Positions 1-7,801 are shown, counted from the stretch's first letter. The stretch: 64,000 bases of DNA from Streptomyces cellostaticus (GCF_023630175.1 NZ_JALLIN010000028.1:1-64000), one strand, 5' to 3'. Made by a program: numbers and translations. Notes: generated from the letters alone by a model not told the origin.

Positions 1-564
1 GACGTGCGCGGCAGCCACGGCGCCGACTCGCTCGGCCTCGGCTTCCTCGCCGCCCCCGAGATCACCCTCGACCGGGACCGGGACGTCACCCTCGACGGAC
101 GCGGGCTGCGGGAGCTGCGGGCGGACGTCCGCCGACGCACCGAGACCCGGCAGTTGCTCATGGAGTACGACCGGACGGCGAACGGCGCCGACCTGTTCGG
201 CGCGGTCCAGGTACCGCTCACCTACGACAGCGTCTTCGCCGCGCCCACCGCGAAGGTCACCGAGGGCGGCTTCGAGTACCGGACCGTCTGGCGGCTCGCC
301 AAACCGCTGCTGGAGGTCAGGGGGATCGGCGAGGCCACGGTGCAGGCGGGCGGCTCACTCGTCGAGGGCCGCACGAGGCTGCCGCTGACCGACGTCGGCG
401 ACGGGCCGTTCACCGGGGGGCTCACCGCGGACCCGAACGCCTCCTGGCACGGCGCCCTGACCGTGCCCCGCGACGCCACCGGGGTCTCCCTGCGCGCCTC
501 GGCCCGGGACGACAGGGGCGGCTCGGTCACCCAGGAGATCATCCGGGCCCTGGGGGTGCGGTAG
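1..564 (+). CDS. C-terminal part of a secreted S8 (subtilisin-like) serine peptidase, partial
   Basis: The reading frame is open from the first base and ends at a TAG, so only the last 187 codons are present. The segment (about LMEYDRTANGADLFGAVQVP onward) resembles the C-terminal region of the roughly 1,100-residue secreted S8 peptidases of Streptomyces. That region follows the catalytic domain and is rich in beta structure. No catalytic residue lies in the window. The assignment rests on family recall and on synteny: in S. coelicolor a secreted peptidase sits next to the carboxyltransferase gene found here. The gene converges on the malonyl-CoA operon and ends 2 bases before a strong shared terminator hairpin. 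Confidence 0.7.
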   Translation, partial: DVRGSHGADSLGLGFLAAPEITLDRDRDVTLDGRGLRELRADVRRRTETRQLLMEYDRTANGADLFGAVQVPLTYDSVFAAPTAKVTEGGFEYRTVWRLAKPLLEVRGIGEATVQAGGSLVEGRTRLPLTDVGDGPFTGGLTADPNASWHGALTVPRDATGVSLRASARDDRGGSVTQEIIRALGVR

Positions 565-565
565 C

Positions 566-607
566 CGGTGGAGCGGGGGCGGCCCGTGCGGCGCCCCCGC
601 TCCACCG
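566..607. terminator. bidirectional terminator between convergent genes
   Basis: A perfect 16-bp stem (left arm 566-581, right arm 592-607) closes a 10-base loop. It lies between the S8 peptidase gene and the convergent carboxyltransferase gene and can serve both. Confidence 0.85.
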
Positions 608-621
608 ACCGGACGCGGGCC

Positions 622-1965
622 TCAGGGGCCGGGGTGGTACCTGATGCCCCGGATCACACCCAGTTCCACCAGGTCCTGCGGGCGGATGCGCAGGTGCCCC
701 GCGGTCGCCTCCACCGCTGCGGGCGGGCGCTTCAGGATGGCCGCCGCCAGTTCCGGGGCGATCACCGAGAAGTAGCTGTCCGGCGTGGCCCAGGTGTTGC
801 CGGGCGCGGCCAGCGCGAGTGCCCCGCCGGAGCCGCCCTCGCCGATGACCAGCGTGGTGATCGGCACCCGGGCGGCCGCCACCGCGCCGAACACCTCGGC
901 GATCGCGGCCCCGGCGCCCTGCCGCTCGGCCTCGGCGTCGTTGGCCGCCCCGGGCGTGTCCACCAGGGTCAGCACCGGGATGTCCAGCCGGTCCGCGAGC
1001 CGGATCAGCCGGGTGGCGGTCCGGTACCCGGCGGGCCGGGTCGCCACCCCCGTCTGCGCCGCGTAGGCCACGGTACGGCCGTCCCGCTCGCCGAAGCCGC
1101 ACAGCATGCCCTCGGGGTCGCTGCCGCCGCAGCGGTCGCCGCGGACGGTCACCCGGCGGGTGAAGTAGGCGTCCAGGTAGGCCCGGGCGCGCGGCCGCTC
1201 GCGGGAGCGGGCCCGTTCGACGGCCGCCCAGCCGGTGTCCGGCAGGGCGGGCGCGCCCAGGGCGTACGGCGCCGGAGCCTCCCGCGCCGGGGTGGTGAGC
1301 AGCCCGAGCCAGCGGCCCAGCGTCTGCCGCAGCTCCGACGGCGGGACCACGGCGTCGGCCGCCCCCGCGGCCACCTGCGCCTCCGCCGTGTAGGCGGCCG
1401 GGTCCGCGTCCCGAGGCCGCACCCGGGAACCGGCGAAGCCCACCTGGGCGCCCGGGAGCGCCAGGATCACGTCGGCCCCGGCACCCAGGGTGGCCCAGCC
1501 GCCGCCGGTCGTGGGGTCCCGCAGCACCGCTATCTGCGGCAGCCCCGCCGCCCGGGTGAGCGCCGACTCGCGGGCCACCCGCTGGAGCTGGGTCAGCGCG
1601 AGCATGCCCTCCTGCATCCGGCTGCCGCCGGTGGCGACGAGCGGCACGACCGGCAGCCGGTGGGCGCGGGCGTACCGGTACGCGGCCTCCAGCCGGTCGC
1701 CGGTGCGTCGGCCGAGGGAGCCGCCGAGGAAGCCGAACTCGAACGCGATCAGCACGGCCCGGGTGCCGTCGACGCTCGCGGTGCCGCACACCACGGACTC
1801 CTCCTCGCCGGTGCGCTCGGCCGCGCCGGCGCGCGCGGCGCCGTACCCCTCCCAGGCGAGGGGGCCGTCGGTGTCGTCGGCCGGGGTGGCGGAGGGGAGT
1901 TCGCGGAAACTCGCCTCGTCCGCGACCAGTGCGATGACCTCCCGTGCCGACAGCCGCTCAGGCAT
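622..1965 (-). CDS. acyl-CoA carboxylase carboxyltransferase with fused beta- and alpha-like halves (SCO2445-type)
   Basis: 447 residues with two crotonase-fold carboxyltransferase halves. The N-terminal beta-like half carries GGSRMQEG near residue 113 and GGGWATLGAGAD near 154. The C-terminal alpha-like half carries LVDTPGAANDAEAERQG and the oxyanion-type GEGGSGGALALAAPGN. The Cys4 zinc ribbon of bacterial AccD is absent, and no biotin carboxylase or carrier domain is encoded nearby, so those parts must come from elsewhere. The ATG start lies inside the end of matB (8-bp overlap), which implies translational coupling. Expected role: interconversion of malonyl-CoA and acetyl-CoA together with MatB. 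The family assignment is firm, the exact substrate is inferred. Confidence 0.88.
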   Translation of the reverse strand: MPERLSAREVIALVADEASFRELPSATPADDTDGPLAWEGYGAARAGAAERTGEEESVVCGTASVDGTRAVLIAFEFGFLGGSLGRRTGDRLEAAYRYARAHRLPVVPLVATGGSRMQEGMLALTQLQRVARESALTRAAGLPQIAVLRDPTTGGGWATLGAGADVILALPGAQVGFAGSRVRPRDADPAAYTAEAQVAAGAADAVVPPSELRQTLGRWLGLLTTPAREAPAPYALGAPALPDTGWAAVERARSRERPRARAYLDAYFTRRVTVRGDRCGGSDPEGMLCGFGERDGRTVAYAAQTGVATRPAGYRTATRLIRLADRLDIPVLTLVDTPGAANDAEAERQGAGAAIAEVFGAVAAARVPITTLVIGEGGSGGALALAAPGNTWATPDSYFSVIAPELAAAILKRPPAAVEATAGHLRIRPQDLVELGVIRGIRYHPGP

Positions 1966-3445
1966 CGGCCACCAGCGCCCGCTTCATGATCTTCCCCATC
2001 TCGTTACGGGGCAGGACGTCCAGGTGACGCACGGCGCGCGGACGCTTGTGCGGTGCGAGCCGCCGGGCCACGTGGTCGGCCAGCTCCGTGTCGGACGGCG
2101 GCGCCTGCGGGTCCGAGGGGACGATCCACGCCACGATCCGCTCACCCAGGTCCGCGTCCGGCTCCCCGGTGACCGCCGCCTCCCGCACGCCAGGATGCTC
2201 CAGCAGCGCGTTCTCGATCTCACCCGCCCCGATCTTGTAACCGCCGCTCTTGATCAGGTCGGTGGCCTTGCGCCCGACGATGCGGACGTAGCCGTCGGGC
2301 TCGCGCACCGCCATGTCGCCGGTGCGGAACCAGCCGTCGGCGGTGAACGCCGCGGCGGTGGCGTCGGGCCGGTGCAGGTACTCGGTGAACAGGTTCGGGC
2401 CGCGCACCTGGATCTCGCCGACGCTCTCCCCGTCGTGGCGGGCGATCGGTGTCCCGTCCTCCTCCACCAGCCGCAGCTCCACCCCCGGCAGCGGCACCCC
2501 GACGGTCCCGGCCCGGGGTTCCCCGTCGGCCCGCACACTGGTGTTCATCAGCGTCTCCGTCATGCCGTACCGCTCGATGACCCGCCGGCCGGTCGCGGCC
2601 GCGATCCGTTCGTGGTCGTGCACGGGCAGCGCGGCCGATCCGGAGACCAGCAGCCGGGCCCCGCCGAGCGCCTTGGCCAGCTCCGGGTCGCCCGGAAGGG
2701 CCTCGGCGATGCGGTGGTACATCGTCGGCACCCCGAACAGCATGGTCGCGCCCTCGTTCAGCGCGCCCGTCACCCCCTCGGTGCTGAACCGGCCCAGGTG
2801 CCGCACCGATCCGGCCCGGCGCAGCGGGCCGAGGACGCCCAGCACCAGCCCGTGCACATGGAACAGGGGCAGCCCGTGGACCAGCTCGTCCCGGTCCGTC
2901 CACTGCCAGGCGTCGGCGAGCGCGTCCAGCGTCGCCGCCAGGGCCCGGCGGGGCACGACCGCGCCCTTGGGCGGGCCGGTGGTGCCGGAGGTGTAGACGA
3001 TGAGAGCGGGGTCGCCTTCCCCGGCGCGCTCCTCCGGCAGGGCTGCGGTACGGCCGGCGTCGACGTCCAGCCGCTCCAAGTGCTCCAGAGCGGGCGGGAG
3101 TTCCGCGCCGGGCGCGGCCAGGACCAGATCCGGCGCGCTGTCGGAGACGATGTGCGCCAGCTCCTTGTCGCCCGACTTCGGGTTCAGCGGCACCGCGGCC
3201 ACCCCGGCGACCAGCGCGCCGGTCACCGCGACGGCGGTCTCCAGCTCCGGGGTCGCCCACACGGCCACCCGGCCGGCGCCGCTCAGGCGCGCGGCGACCG
3301 CGCCGGCGGCGCCCGCGAGCGCGCCGTACGTCAGCGACCGCTCGCCGAACCGCAGGGCGACCCTCCCCCGGACTCCGTCCGGGGGGACCCCCGTATCGCT
3401 GCGTTTGCCCGGACCGTCCACCAGGGCGGGAAAGAGGGAGGACAC
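1958..3445 (-). CDS. matB: malonyl-CoA synthetase (malonate-CoA ligase)
   Basis: 495-residue ANL-superfamily adenylating enzyme that makes malonyl-CoA from malonate, ATP and CoA. The phosphate loop YTSGTTGPPKGA, the adenylation motif YGMTETLMN, the hinge region around VGRKATDLIKSGG and the C-terminal catalytic lysine in GKIMKRAL are all present. The start is the GTG giving MSSLFPAL, because AAGGAG (3454-3459) is 8 bases upstream and the S. coelicolor protein starts the same way as I recall it. An earlier in-frame GTG at 3454 would overlap that ribosome binding site. Residues about 18-33 (RSDTGVPPDGVRGRVA) come from a short palindromic repeat lying inside the gene. It is cotranscribed with the methyltransferase upstream (41-bp gap) and the carboxyltransferase downstream. 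Confidence 0.93.
   Translation of the reverse strand: MSSLFPALVDGPGKRSDTGVPPDGVRGRVALRFGERSLTYGALAGAAGAVAARLSGAGRVAVWATPELETAVAVTGALVAGVAAVPLNPKSGDKELAHIVSDSAPDLVLAAPGAELPPALEHLERLDVDAGRTAALPEERAGEGDPALIVYTSGTTGPPKGAVVPRRALAATLDALADAWQWTDRDELVHGLPLFHVHGLVLGVLGPLRRAGSVRHLGRFSTEGVTGALNEGATMLFGVPTMYHRIAEALPGDPELAKALGGARLLVSGSAALPVHDHERIAAATGRRVIERYGMTETLMNTSVRADGEPRAGTVGVPLPGVELRLVEEDGTPIARHDGESVGEIQVRGPNLFTEYLHRPDATAAAFTADGWFRTGDMAVREPDGYVRIVGRKATDLIKSGGYKIGAGEIENALLEHPGVREAAVTGEPDADLGERIVAWIVPSDPQAPPSDTELADHVARRLAPHKRPRAVRHLDVLPRNEMGKIMKRALVADA
3363..3392 (+). repeat. short palindromic repeat C, copy 1 (inside matB)
   Basis: CTCCCCCGGAC, then a short gap, then GTCCGGGGGGACCCCC forms a hairpin. 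It closely resembles the element at 43454-43484 in sequence and orientation. Here it lies in frame near the 5' end of matB and encodes a segment I do not remember in the S. coelicolor protein. That suggests insertion of a REP-like element without loss of the gene. Confidence 0.6.
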
Positions 3446-3486
3446 GCGCTGCACTCCTTGGACTCGGGGGCTTCGGTCCTCCCTTC

Positions 3487-4092
3487 CTACACCAGCCGCC
3501 GCGTTCCCACGACGGCGCTCAGGTCCGCCGCGAGCCGCAACTCGGCCGAGTGCAGCGCGGGATGCCCGAGCCAGTGCAGCCGTGCCCGGTCCACCTCGCC
3601 CTCGTGCAGCGGCGGCCAGCCTGCGGCCGGGGTGAAGTCGTCGACGACGACCGTCCCGCCGGGCGTCAGCAGCTCCGCCACGTCGGCCGGTTCGTCCCCC
3701 GGTACCTTGCCCTGCCCGCCCCCGTCGAGGACGAGCAGGTCGAACGGGCCGTGCTCGGCGATCCGCCGCCAGTCACCGGTGAGCACCGCGACCCCGGGAC
3801 GGTCCGCGAAGACCCCGGCGGCGAGCCGCGCCCGCCCGGGGTCGCGCTCCACGCTGTACAGCCGCACGCCCGGCCGGGCGCCGGAGGCCAGCCAGGCCAG
3901 CCCCACCCCGAGCCCGGTGCCGGTCTCCCCGATCCGGGTCCCGGCCCCGCCCGCCAGGGCGTGCAGCAGCCGGCCCTGTTCGGGGCGGCAGGAGTGGGGG
4001 AAGCCGTGGGCGCGGGCGGCGGCCAGGGCGCTCCGCACGAGGGGCGGGAGCCCGGCCGCACCGCTGTACGCGTCGGTGCCGTCAGCAGCCAT
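3487..4092 (-). CDS. class I SAM-dependent O-methyltransferase, family 3 type
   Basis: 201 residues. A Rossmann SAM-binding motif appears as ETGTGLGVGLAWLA, followed by the acidic loop LYSVERDPGRA and the strand DLLVLDGGGQG. The end GGTVVVDDFTP matches the metal-binding aspartate region of cation-dependent O-methyltransferases. The ATG at 4092 is chosen because upstream sequence runs into repeat B within 10 bases. It heads the matB/carboxyltransferase operon, with its stop codon 41 bases before the matB start. The methyl acceptor is unknown, and its place in a malonyl-CoA operon does not reveal a role. Confidence 0.82.
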   Translation of the reverse strand: MAADGTDAYSGAAGLPPLVRSALAAARAHGFPHSCRPEQGRLLHALAGGAGTRIGETGTGLGVGLAWLASGARPGVRLYSVERDPGRARLAAGVFADRPGVAVLTGDWRRIAEHGPFDLLVLDGGGQGKVPGDEPADVAELLTPGGTVVVDDFTPAAGWPPLHEGEVDRARLHWLGHPALHSAELRLAADLSAVVGTRRLV

Positions 4093-4101
4093 ACGCCAAT
4101 A

Positions 4102-4266
4102 GTGCCGCGCCAGCCGGGGTTCGCCCCGTCGCGATGCCCGGCGGGCACTGTCGCCGCACCGGCCGAAAGCCAGAGTGCACCCGGTACGAGGGCTTCCGGC
4201 CGGCACGCCGAGGGAGCACCCGCCGGACACCGCTCCTTGACGGGCGGACCCCGGCTGACGCGGCAC
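4102..4266 (+). repeat. intergenic structured repeat B, copy 1
   Basis: About 165 bp bounded by inverted ends of roughly 27 bp: GTGCCGCGCCAGCCGGGGTT at the left pairs with a right end terminating CCCCGGCTGACGCGGCAC. Internal arms GGCCGAAAGCC and GGCTTCCGGCC also pair. The left part includes CGGGG-TTCG-CCCCG, a tight tetraloop hairpin. It abuts repeat A1 copy 1. Related copies lie at 28857-29016 and, reversed and partial, at 21169-21208. No protein is predicted here. Confidence 0.75.
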
Positions 4267-4273
4267 TGGCTGG

Positions 4274-4433
4274 TGCCGCGACCGGAAGGGTTCACCGGCT
4301 CGCGGCGCCCGGCACGGCACCTCGCCGCCTTGTCGCATCACCCGAGTACGTCCAGTGCGCGGACGATGCTCCGCCTTGCGCTGCACCGCACCGGACGCCG
4401 CGAGCCTTCCGGCAGACCTCTCCGGTCACAGCA
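4274..4433 (-). repeat. intergenic structured repeat A1, copy 1
   Basis: Read on the minus strand it starts TGCTGTGACCGG directly after the TAG stop of the MerR-PP2C gene and ends CCGGTCGCGGCA, so the tips pair. Inner arms GGCTCGCGGCG and CGCCGCGAGCC are perfectly complementary. The core (from TGCGGTGCAGCGCAAGG to GCGGCGAGGTGCCGTG) is shared with copy 2 at 11911 and, with changes, with repeat A2. Confidence 0.8.
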
Positions 4434-5522
4434 CTAGGCGACCGGGACCGATGGCGCGTCGGCAAGGACGACATCGGCCACGACACAGCTCACGTTGTCG
4501 GGGCCGCCCGCCGCGTTGGCCGCGTCGATCAGCACCCGTACGGCCCGCTCGGGGTCCGCCTCACCGGCGAGCAGCTCCTTGATCCGCGCGTCGGCCACGA
4601 CGGCCGTCAGACCGTCCGAGCACAGCAGGTACCGGTCGCCCGCCCGGGCCTCCTGCAGCCGCAGATCCGCGGCCCCCGCCGGACCGCCGACACCGAGTGC
4701 CTTCAGCAGCAGGGCGCGCTGCGGATGGCTCTTCGCCTCCTCGGGGCTCAGCCGCCCCTCGTCGATCAGCGACTGCACGACGCTGTGGTCGTGGCTGATC
4801 CGGAACAGCCCGCCGTCGCGCAGCAGATACGCCCGCGAGTCCCCGATGTGCACGAGCGCCAGCTTCGAGCCCGTCCACAGCATCGCCGTCAGCGTGGTGC
4901 CGACCCCGGCCCGGCCGTCCGCCAGGTCCCGTACGGCCTCACCGGCGGAGCGCACCGCGTCCTCCAGCAGGTTCAGCACATCGCCGGCGCCCGGTTGCTC
5001 CCCCTCGTCCAGGAACCTCAGCGCCTCGATGGCAGCGCTGCTCGCGGGCGCCCCCGCAGGGCCGCAGCCGTCGGCGACGGCGAGCAGCCTGCGGCCCGCG
5101 TACACGGAGTCCTGGTTGGACGGGCGGACGTGCCCGCGGTCGGAGTGGGCGGAATAGCGCAGTTCCAGCATGGTGGTGTGGTCCCTTCTCGACTCTTCGG
5201 TCAGTTGGTCGACGAGGAACGCGGCGAGATCCCGCCGTACGGCCGTTTCCGCCTCGACCCGCGCCCAGTACGCCCGGACCTCGTGTGCGGCCTCCGCCGC
5301 GTCCAGGGCGCACACCGCGCGGATCTCGGCCAGCGGCATGCCCAGCCGCCGCAGCCAGGCCACGAGCCGGGCCGACTGGAGCTGCTCCACGGCGTAGTAC
5401 CGGTAGCCGGTGCCCGGGTCGACCCGGGCGGGCCGCAGCAACCCCAGCTCGTCGTAGAGCCGCAGCGCCTTCGGTGACAGCCGGCTCGCCTTGGCGAAGG
5501 CGCCTATCGTCAGCAGCTCCAT
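4434..5522 (-). CDS. MerR-family HTH regulator fused to a PP2C-type Ser/Thr phosphatase domain
   Basis: 362 residues. Positions 1-70 are a MerR winged helix (LLTIGAFAKASRLSPKALRL, then GYRYY), 75-115 the dimerisation helix, and 121-355 a PP2C fold. Metal-ligand motifs are SDRGHVRPSNQDS, VADGCG (149-154), GDSRAY (227-232), CSDGLT (301-306) and PDNVSCVVADV (341-351). The usual DGMGGH is changed to DGCGPA, so catalysis may be altered although the aspartates are kept. The gene sits alone behind a MerR-type promoter with a 19-bp spacer, which suggests autoregulation. The C-terminal domain may act as a phosphatase or as a sensor controlling DNA binding. It ends in a TAG that abuts repeat A1. Confidence 0.9.
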   Translation of the reverse strand: MELLTIGAFAKASRLSPKALRLYDELGLLRPARVDPGTGYRYYAVEQLQSARLVAWLRRLGMPLAEIRAVCALDAAEAAHEVRAYWARVEAETAVRRDLAAFLVDQLTEESRRDHTTMLELRYSAHSDRGHVRPSNQDSVYAGRRLLAVADGCGPAGAPASSAAIEALRFLDEGEQPGAGDVLNLLEDAVRSAGEAVRDLADGRAGVGTTLTAMLWTGSKLALVHIGDSRAYLLRDGGLFRISHDHSVVQSLIDEGRLSPEEAKSHPQRALLLKALGVGGPAGAADLRLQEARAGDRYLLCSDGLTAVVADARIKELLAGEADPERAVRVLIDAANAAGGPDNVSCVVADVVLADAPSVPVA

Positions 5523-5602
5523 ACGCTCCTCAGCTCCACAGCGGTCCCGTCCTCAGGAGGACGCCGTCCGGGAGGACGCCGCGTTCCCCGCTTCCGCCAC
5601 CG

Positions 5603-5633
5603 ATGCTGGGGCTTCCCCGAAGGGGAAGGTCAA
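5603..5633 (-). promoter_or_regulatory. MerR-type promoter and operator of the MerR-PP2C gene
   Basis: On the minus strand a -35 box TTGACC (5628-5633) and a -10 box CAGCAT (5603-5608) are separated by 19 bp. The spacer region holds the dyad CTTCCCC-TTC-GGGGAAG (5612-5628). The long spacer with a central palindrome is characteristic of promoters controlled by MerR proteins, here probably the gene's own product. Confidence 0.75.
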
Positions 5634-5708
5634 ACGGGCCGTCCCGGTTCCCGGCGGGATTGTTAGCCTCGCATCCGATCGAAACCGCCGTACCGCAGGG
5701 AGCCCGCC

Positions 5709-6581
5709 GTGCCCCGTATCGCCCTCGCCACCTACGACCCGGGCGACCGGCCGGGCAAGGACCGCGACCTGCCGGTGCTGGTGCGCGCCCTGCGGGAGGC
5801 CGGAGCGGACGCGGAGGCCCGTCACTGGGACGACCCGGCCGCCGACTGGGGCGGCTACGACCTCGTCGTCATCCGCTCGACCTGGGACTACAGCTGGCGT
5901 GCCGGGGAGTTCGGGGCGTGGGTGGAGCGGGTCGGCGGCCTGACCCGGCTGGCCAATCCGGCCGCCGTGGTCCGCTGGAACTCCGACAAGCGCTACCTCG
6001 GCGAACTCGCGGCGGCCGGCGTGCCGACCGTCGAGACCCGCTACATCGCGCCCGGCGAGCCGGCCGAACTGCCCGGCGGGCACGAGTACGTGATCAAGCC
6101 GACCTCCGGAGCCGGCGCCCGGTTCGCCGCCCGCTACACGCCGGACCGGCACGAGACGGCCGTACGGCAGCTCGCGCGGATGCACGCGGAGGGCTTCACC
6201 GCGATGGTGCAGCCGTACCTGCGGAACATAGACGTCAACGGCGAACGGGCGCTGCAGTTCTTCGGCGGGCGCCTGCTGCACGCCAGCCGCAAGGGTGCCG
6301 TCCTCACGCCCGGCACCCCGTACGACGCCGACAAGGTGGCCCACCCGGAGCTGGAGCCCTGGCGGCCCACGGACGCCGAGATCGCCGTCGCGCGGAAGGC
6401 GCTGGCGTCCGTGCCCGGCGCGCCAGGACTGCTGTACGCGCGCGTGGACCTCGTCGACGGCGAGGACGGCCTGCCCCGGGTGATGGAACTCGAACTGGTG
6501 GAGCCGAACCTCTTCCTCTTCCTGCACCCCGCCTCCCTGCCCCTCGTCACGGAGGCGATCCTGGCGGCGGGCAGACCCTGA
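5709..6581 (+). CDS. ATP-grasp ligase, glutathione-synthetase/RimK-like, substrate unknown
   Basis: 290 residues starting at GTG, with GCAGGGAGCCC as ribosome binding region. An N-terminal pre-ATP-grasp domain (LVVIRSTWDY) is followed by the ATP-grasp core: YVIKPTSGAGARFAARY carries the nucleotide-binding lysine and loop, AMVQPYL is the adenine-binding strand, and LLYARVDLVDGEDG with VMELELVEPNLF holds the metal-binding Asp/Glu residues. Such enzymes join a carboxylate to an amine through an acyl phosphate. Neighbours give no pathway clue. It resembles ligases of unknown substrate and, distantly, the D-cycloserine ligase DcsG. Confidence 0.85.
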   Translation: MPRIALATYDPGDRPGKDRDLPVLVRALREAGADAEARHWDDPAADWGGYDLVVIRSTWDYSWRAGEFGAWVERVGGLTRLANPAAVVRWNSDKRYLGELAAAGVPTVETRYIAPGEPAELPGGHEYVIKPTSGAGARFAARYTPDRHETAVRQLARMHAEGFTAMVQPYLRNIDVNGERALQFFGGRLLHASRKGAVLTPGTPYDADKVAHPELEPWRPTDAEIAVARKALASVPGAPGLLYARVDLVDGEDGLPRVMELELVEPNLFLFLHPASLPLVTEAILAAGRP

Positions 6582-6832
6582 CCGACGCGGCGCCAGGGAC
6601 TTTCGCGGCGGTGCCCCTGGGATCCCACGGCGGGCCCGGTCGTGGCCCGGCGGGCGTCGGCGCGGGCCCGGACCAGGGGCCGGTCCTCGTCCTCACGGCG
6701 CCGGGCCAGGGCGTGGCGGGTGGGGGCGACGCCCCGGACCGGGCGGGTGGTGGCACCCTCCCGGGTGATCAGCGGGGCGTCGCCGATGGGGAGAAGCAGG
6801 CCGGGCCACGGCCGTCGACGACTGAGCCTGCC

Positions 6833-7399
6833 TCAGCCCCGGACCGCCGTCCGCTGGAGCAGCCCCCAGGTGAACTCGGCGGCCACCTGGTGCCGGACGC
6901 CGTCCCGGTCGGGCGCCGAGAAGGCCAGGCCCCAGCGCGTGGGGGCCGTGCCCTCCAGCGGACGGGCCGGGGCGAAGGCGCGGGCGGCCTCGTCGACCGT
7001 GCAGGACCACGGGGCGAGGTCGTCCAGGGTGCGCAGGACGGGGGCGGGCGCGTCCGGCGCGCGCACCAGCCACTCGTTCCAGACCGCGCCGTCGGGGGAG
7101 ACCAGTACCTCGAAACGCAGGTCCGGCCAGAGCGGGAGCGCCCAGCGCCGGGCCTCGCAGTCGACGTCCCCGAGGCGGCGCGGGAGCACCGACTCCGGGT
7201 CGCCGAGGACCGACCGGTACCGGGCGGCGGCGGACCGGGACCTGGGGGAGCGGACCATCGCCTGCCAGCGCTTGTTGGTCTCCCGCAGCTCCGCGGCGGA
7301 CGCCCCGAGGCGCCGCCGGGCCTCGTCGACCAGGTCCGGGTTGTGGTCGGCCATGCGGCGCAGCAGCACGAGCTGGAAGTCGAGAGGCATGACGTCCAT
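6833..7399 (-). CDS. conserved hypothetical protein
   Basis: 188 residues from the ATG giving MDVMPLDFQLV; a second ATG three codons on is also possible, and neither has a clear ribosome binding site. The N-terminal third is helical and basic (LLRRMADHNPDLVDEARRRL). The rest contains aromatic-rich strands (WPDLRFEVLVSPDGAVWNEW). No signal peptide or membrane segment is visible and I recognise no family. The upstream 90 codons that remain open are rich in Pro and Arg and look non-coding. The 251 bp between this gene and the ATP-grasp gene hold a short open minus-strand stretch (IGDAPLITREGATTR) that may be a gene remnant, but nothing firm. Confidence 0.7.
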   Translation of the reverse strand: MDVMPLDFQLVLLRRMADHNPDLVDEARRRLGASAAELRETNKRWQAMVRSPRSRSAAARYRSVLGDPESVLPRRLGDVDCEARRWALPLWPDLRFEVLVSPDGAVWNEWLVRAPDAPAPVLRTLDDLAPWSCTVDEAARAFAPARPLEGTAPTRWGLAFSAPDRDGVRHQVAAEFTWGLLQRTAVRG

Positions 7400-7523
7400 G
7401 GTGCCGTGGCGGAGGCCGCCGGGCCCATTGCCCGGTCCATCCCGCGTGACTGGCGTGTGTTCGTCATGCCGATCGCCTGGTGAAATCCCGAACACGGGCG
7501 CTGAATCCAAGGGAGGGGCGGAC

Positions 7524-7583
7524 GTGGGACGCCTCGTGCCCGCCGTGACCCGGGCCCTCGGCATTCTGGAGCTGTTCCCGGGC
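7524..7583 (+). pseudogene. remnant: N-terminus of an IclR-family regulator
   Basis: A GTG preceded by GGGAGGGG (7511-7518) starts MGRLVPAVTRALGILELFPG, which matches the conserved start of IclR-family HTH regulators (VPAVTRALxILELF). Similarity stops after about 20 codons; the frame then continues as low-complexity Arg/Gly sequence. The recognition helix and effector domain are missing, so the gene is truncated. Confidence 0.5.
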
Positions 7584-7651
7584 AGAGCTGGAGCGACTGG
7601 CCGCCGAGGGCGCGGCGGAACCGTCCGAGCGGCCGGGCCACCGGGGGACGG

Positions 7652-7714
7652 CATGAGGGTCCGGTCAACCTCGGCGACCTGTACGTCACCACTGCCCGGG
7701 TCGGGCTGACGCGC
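7652..7714 (+). pseudogene. remnant: C-terminus of an SMP-30/gluconolactonase-like protein
   Basis: One forward frame reads GPVNLGDLYVTTARVGLTRR. This resembles the last strand of SMP-30/LRE lactonases (typically FGGPxLxxLYVTxARxGL). IclR regulators and SMP-30 lactonases are often neighbours in sugar-catabolic loci, so this fragment and the IclR start 70 bp upstream may mark an internal deletion beside the galactosidase gene. The assignment is tentative because of the short match. Confidence 0.35.
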
Positions 7715-7801
7715 CGCATCCCCTGTCCGGGTCGGCGCCGGTGCTCCCCGGGGGCCGGGCGAGGGGTGCCGCAGCCGGCGTTCGCGGGGTGAGCGCCGCC
7801 T

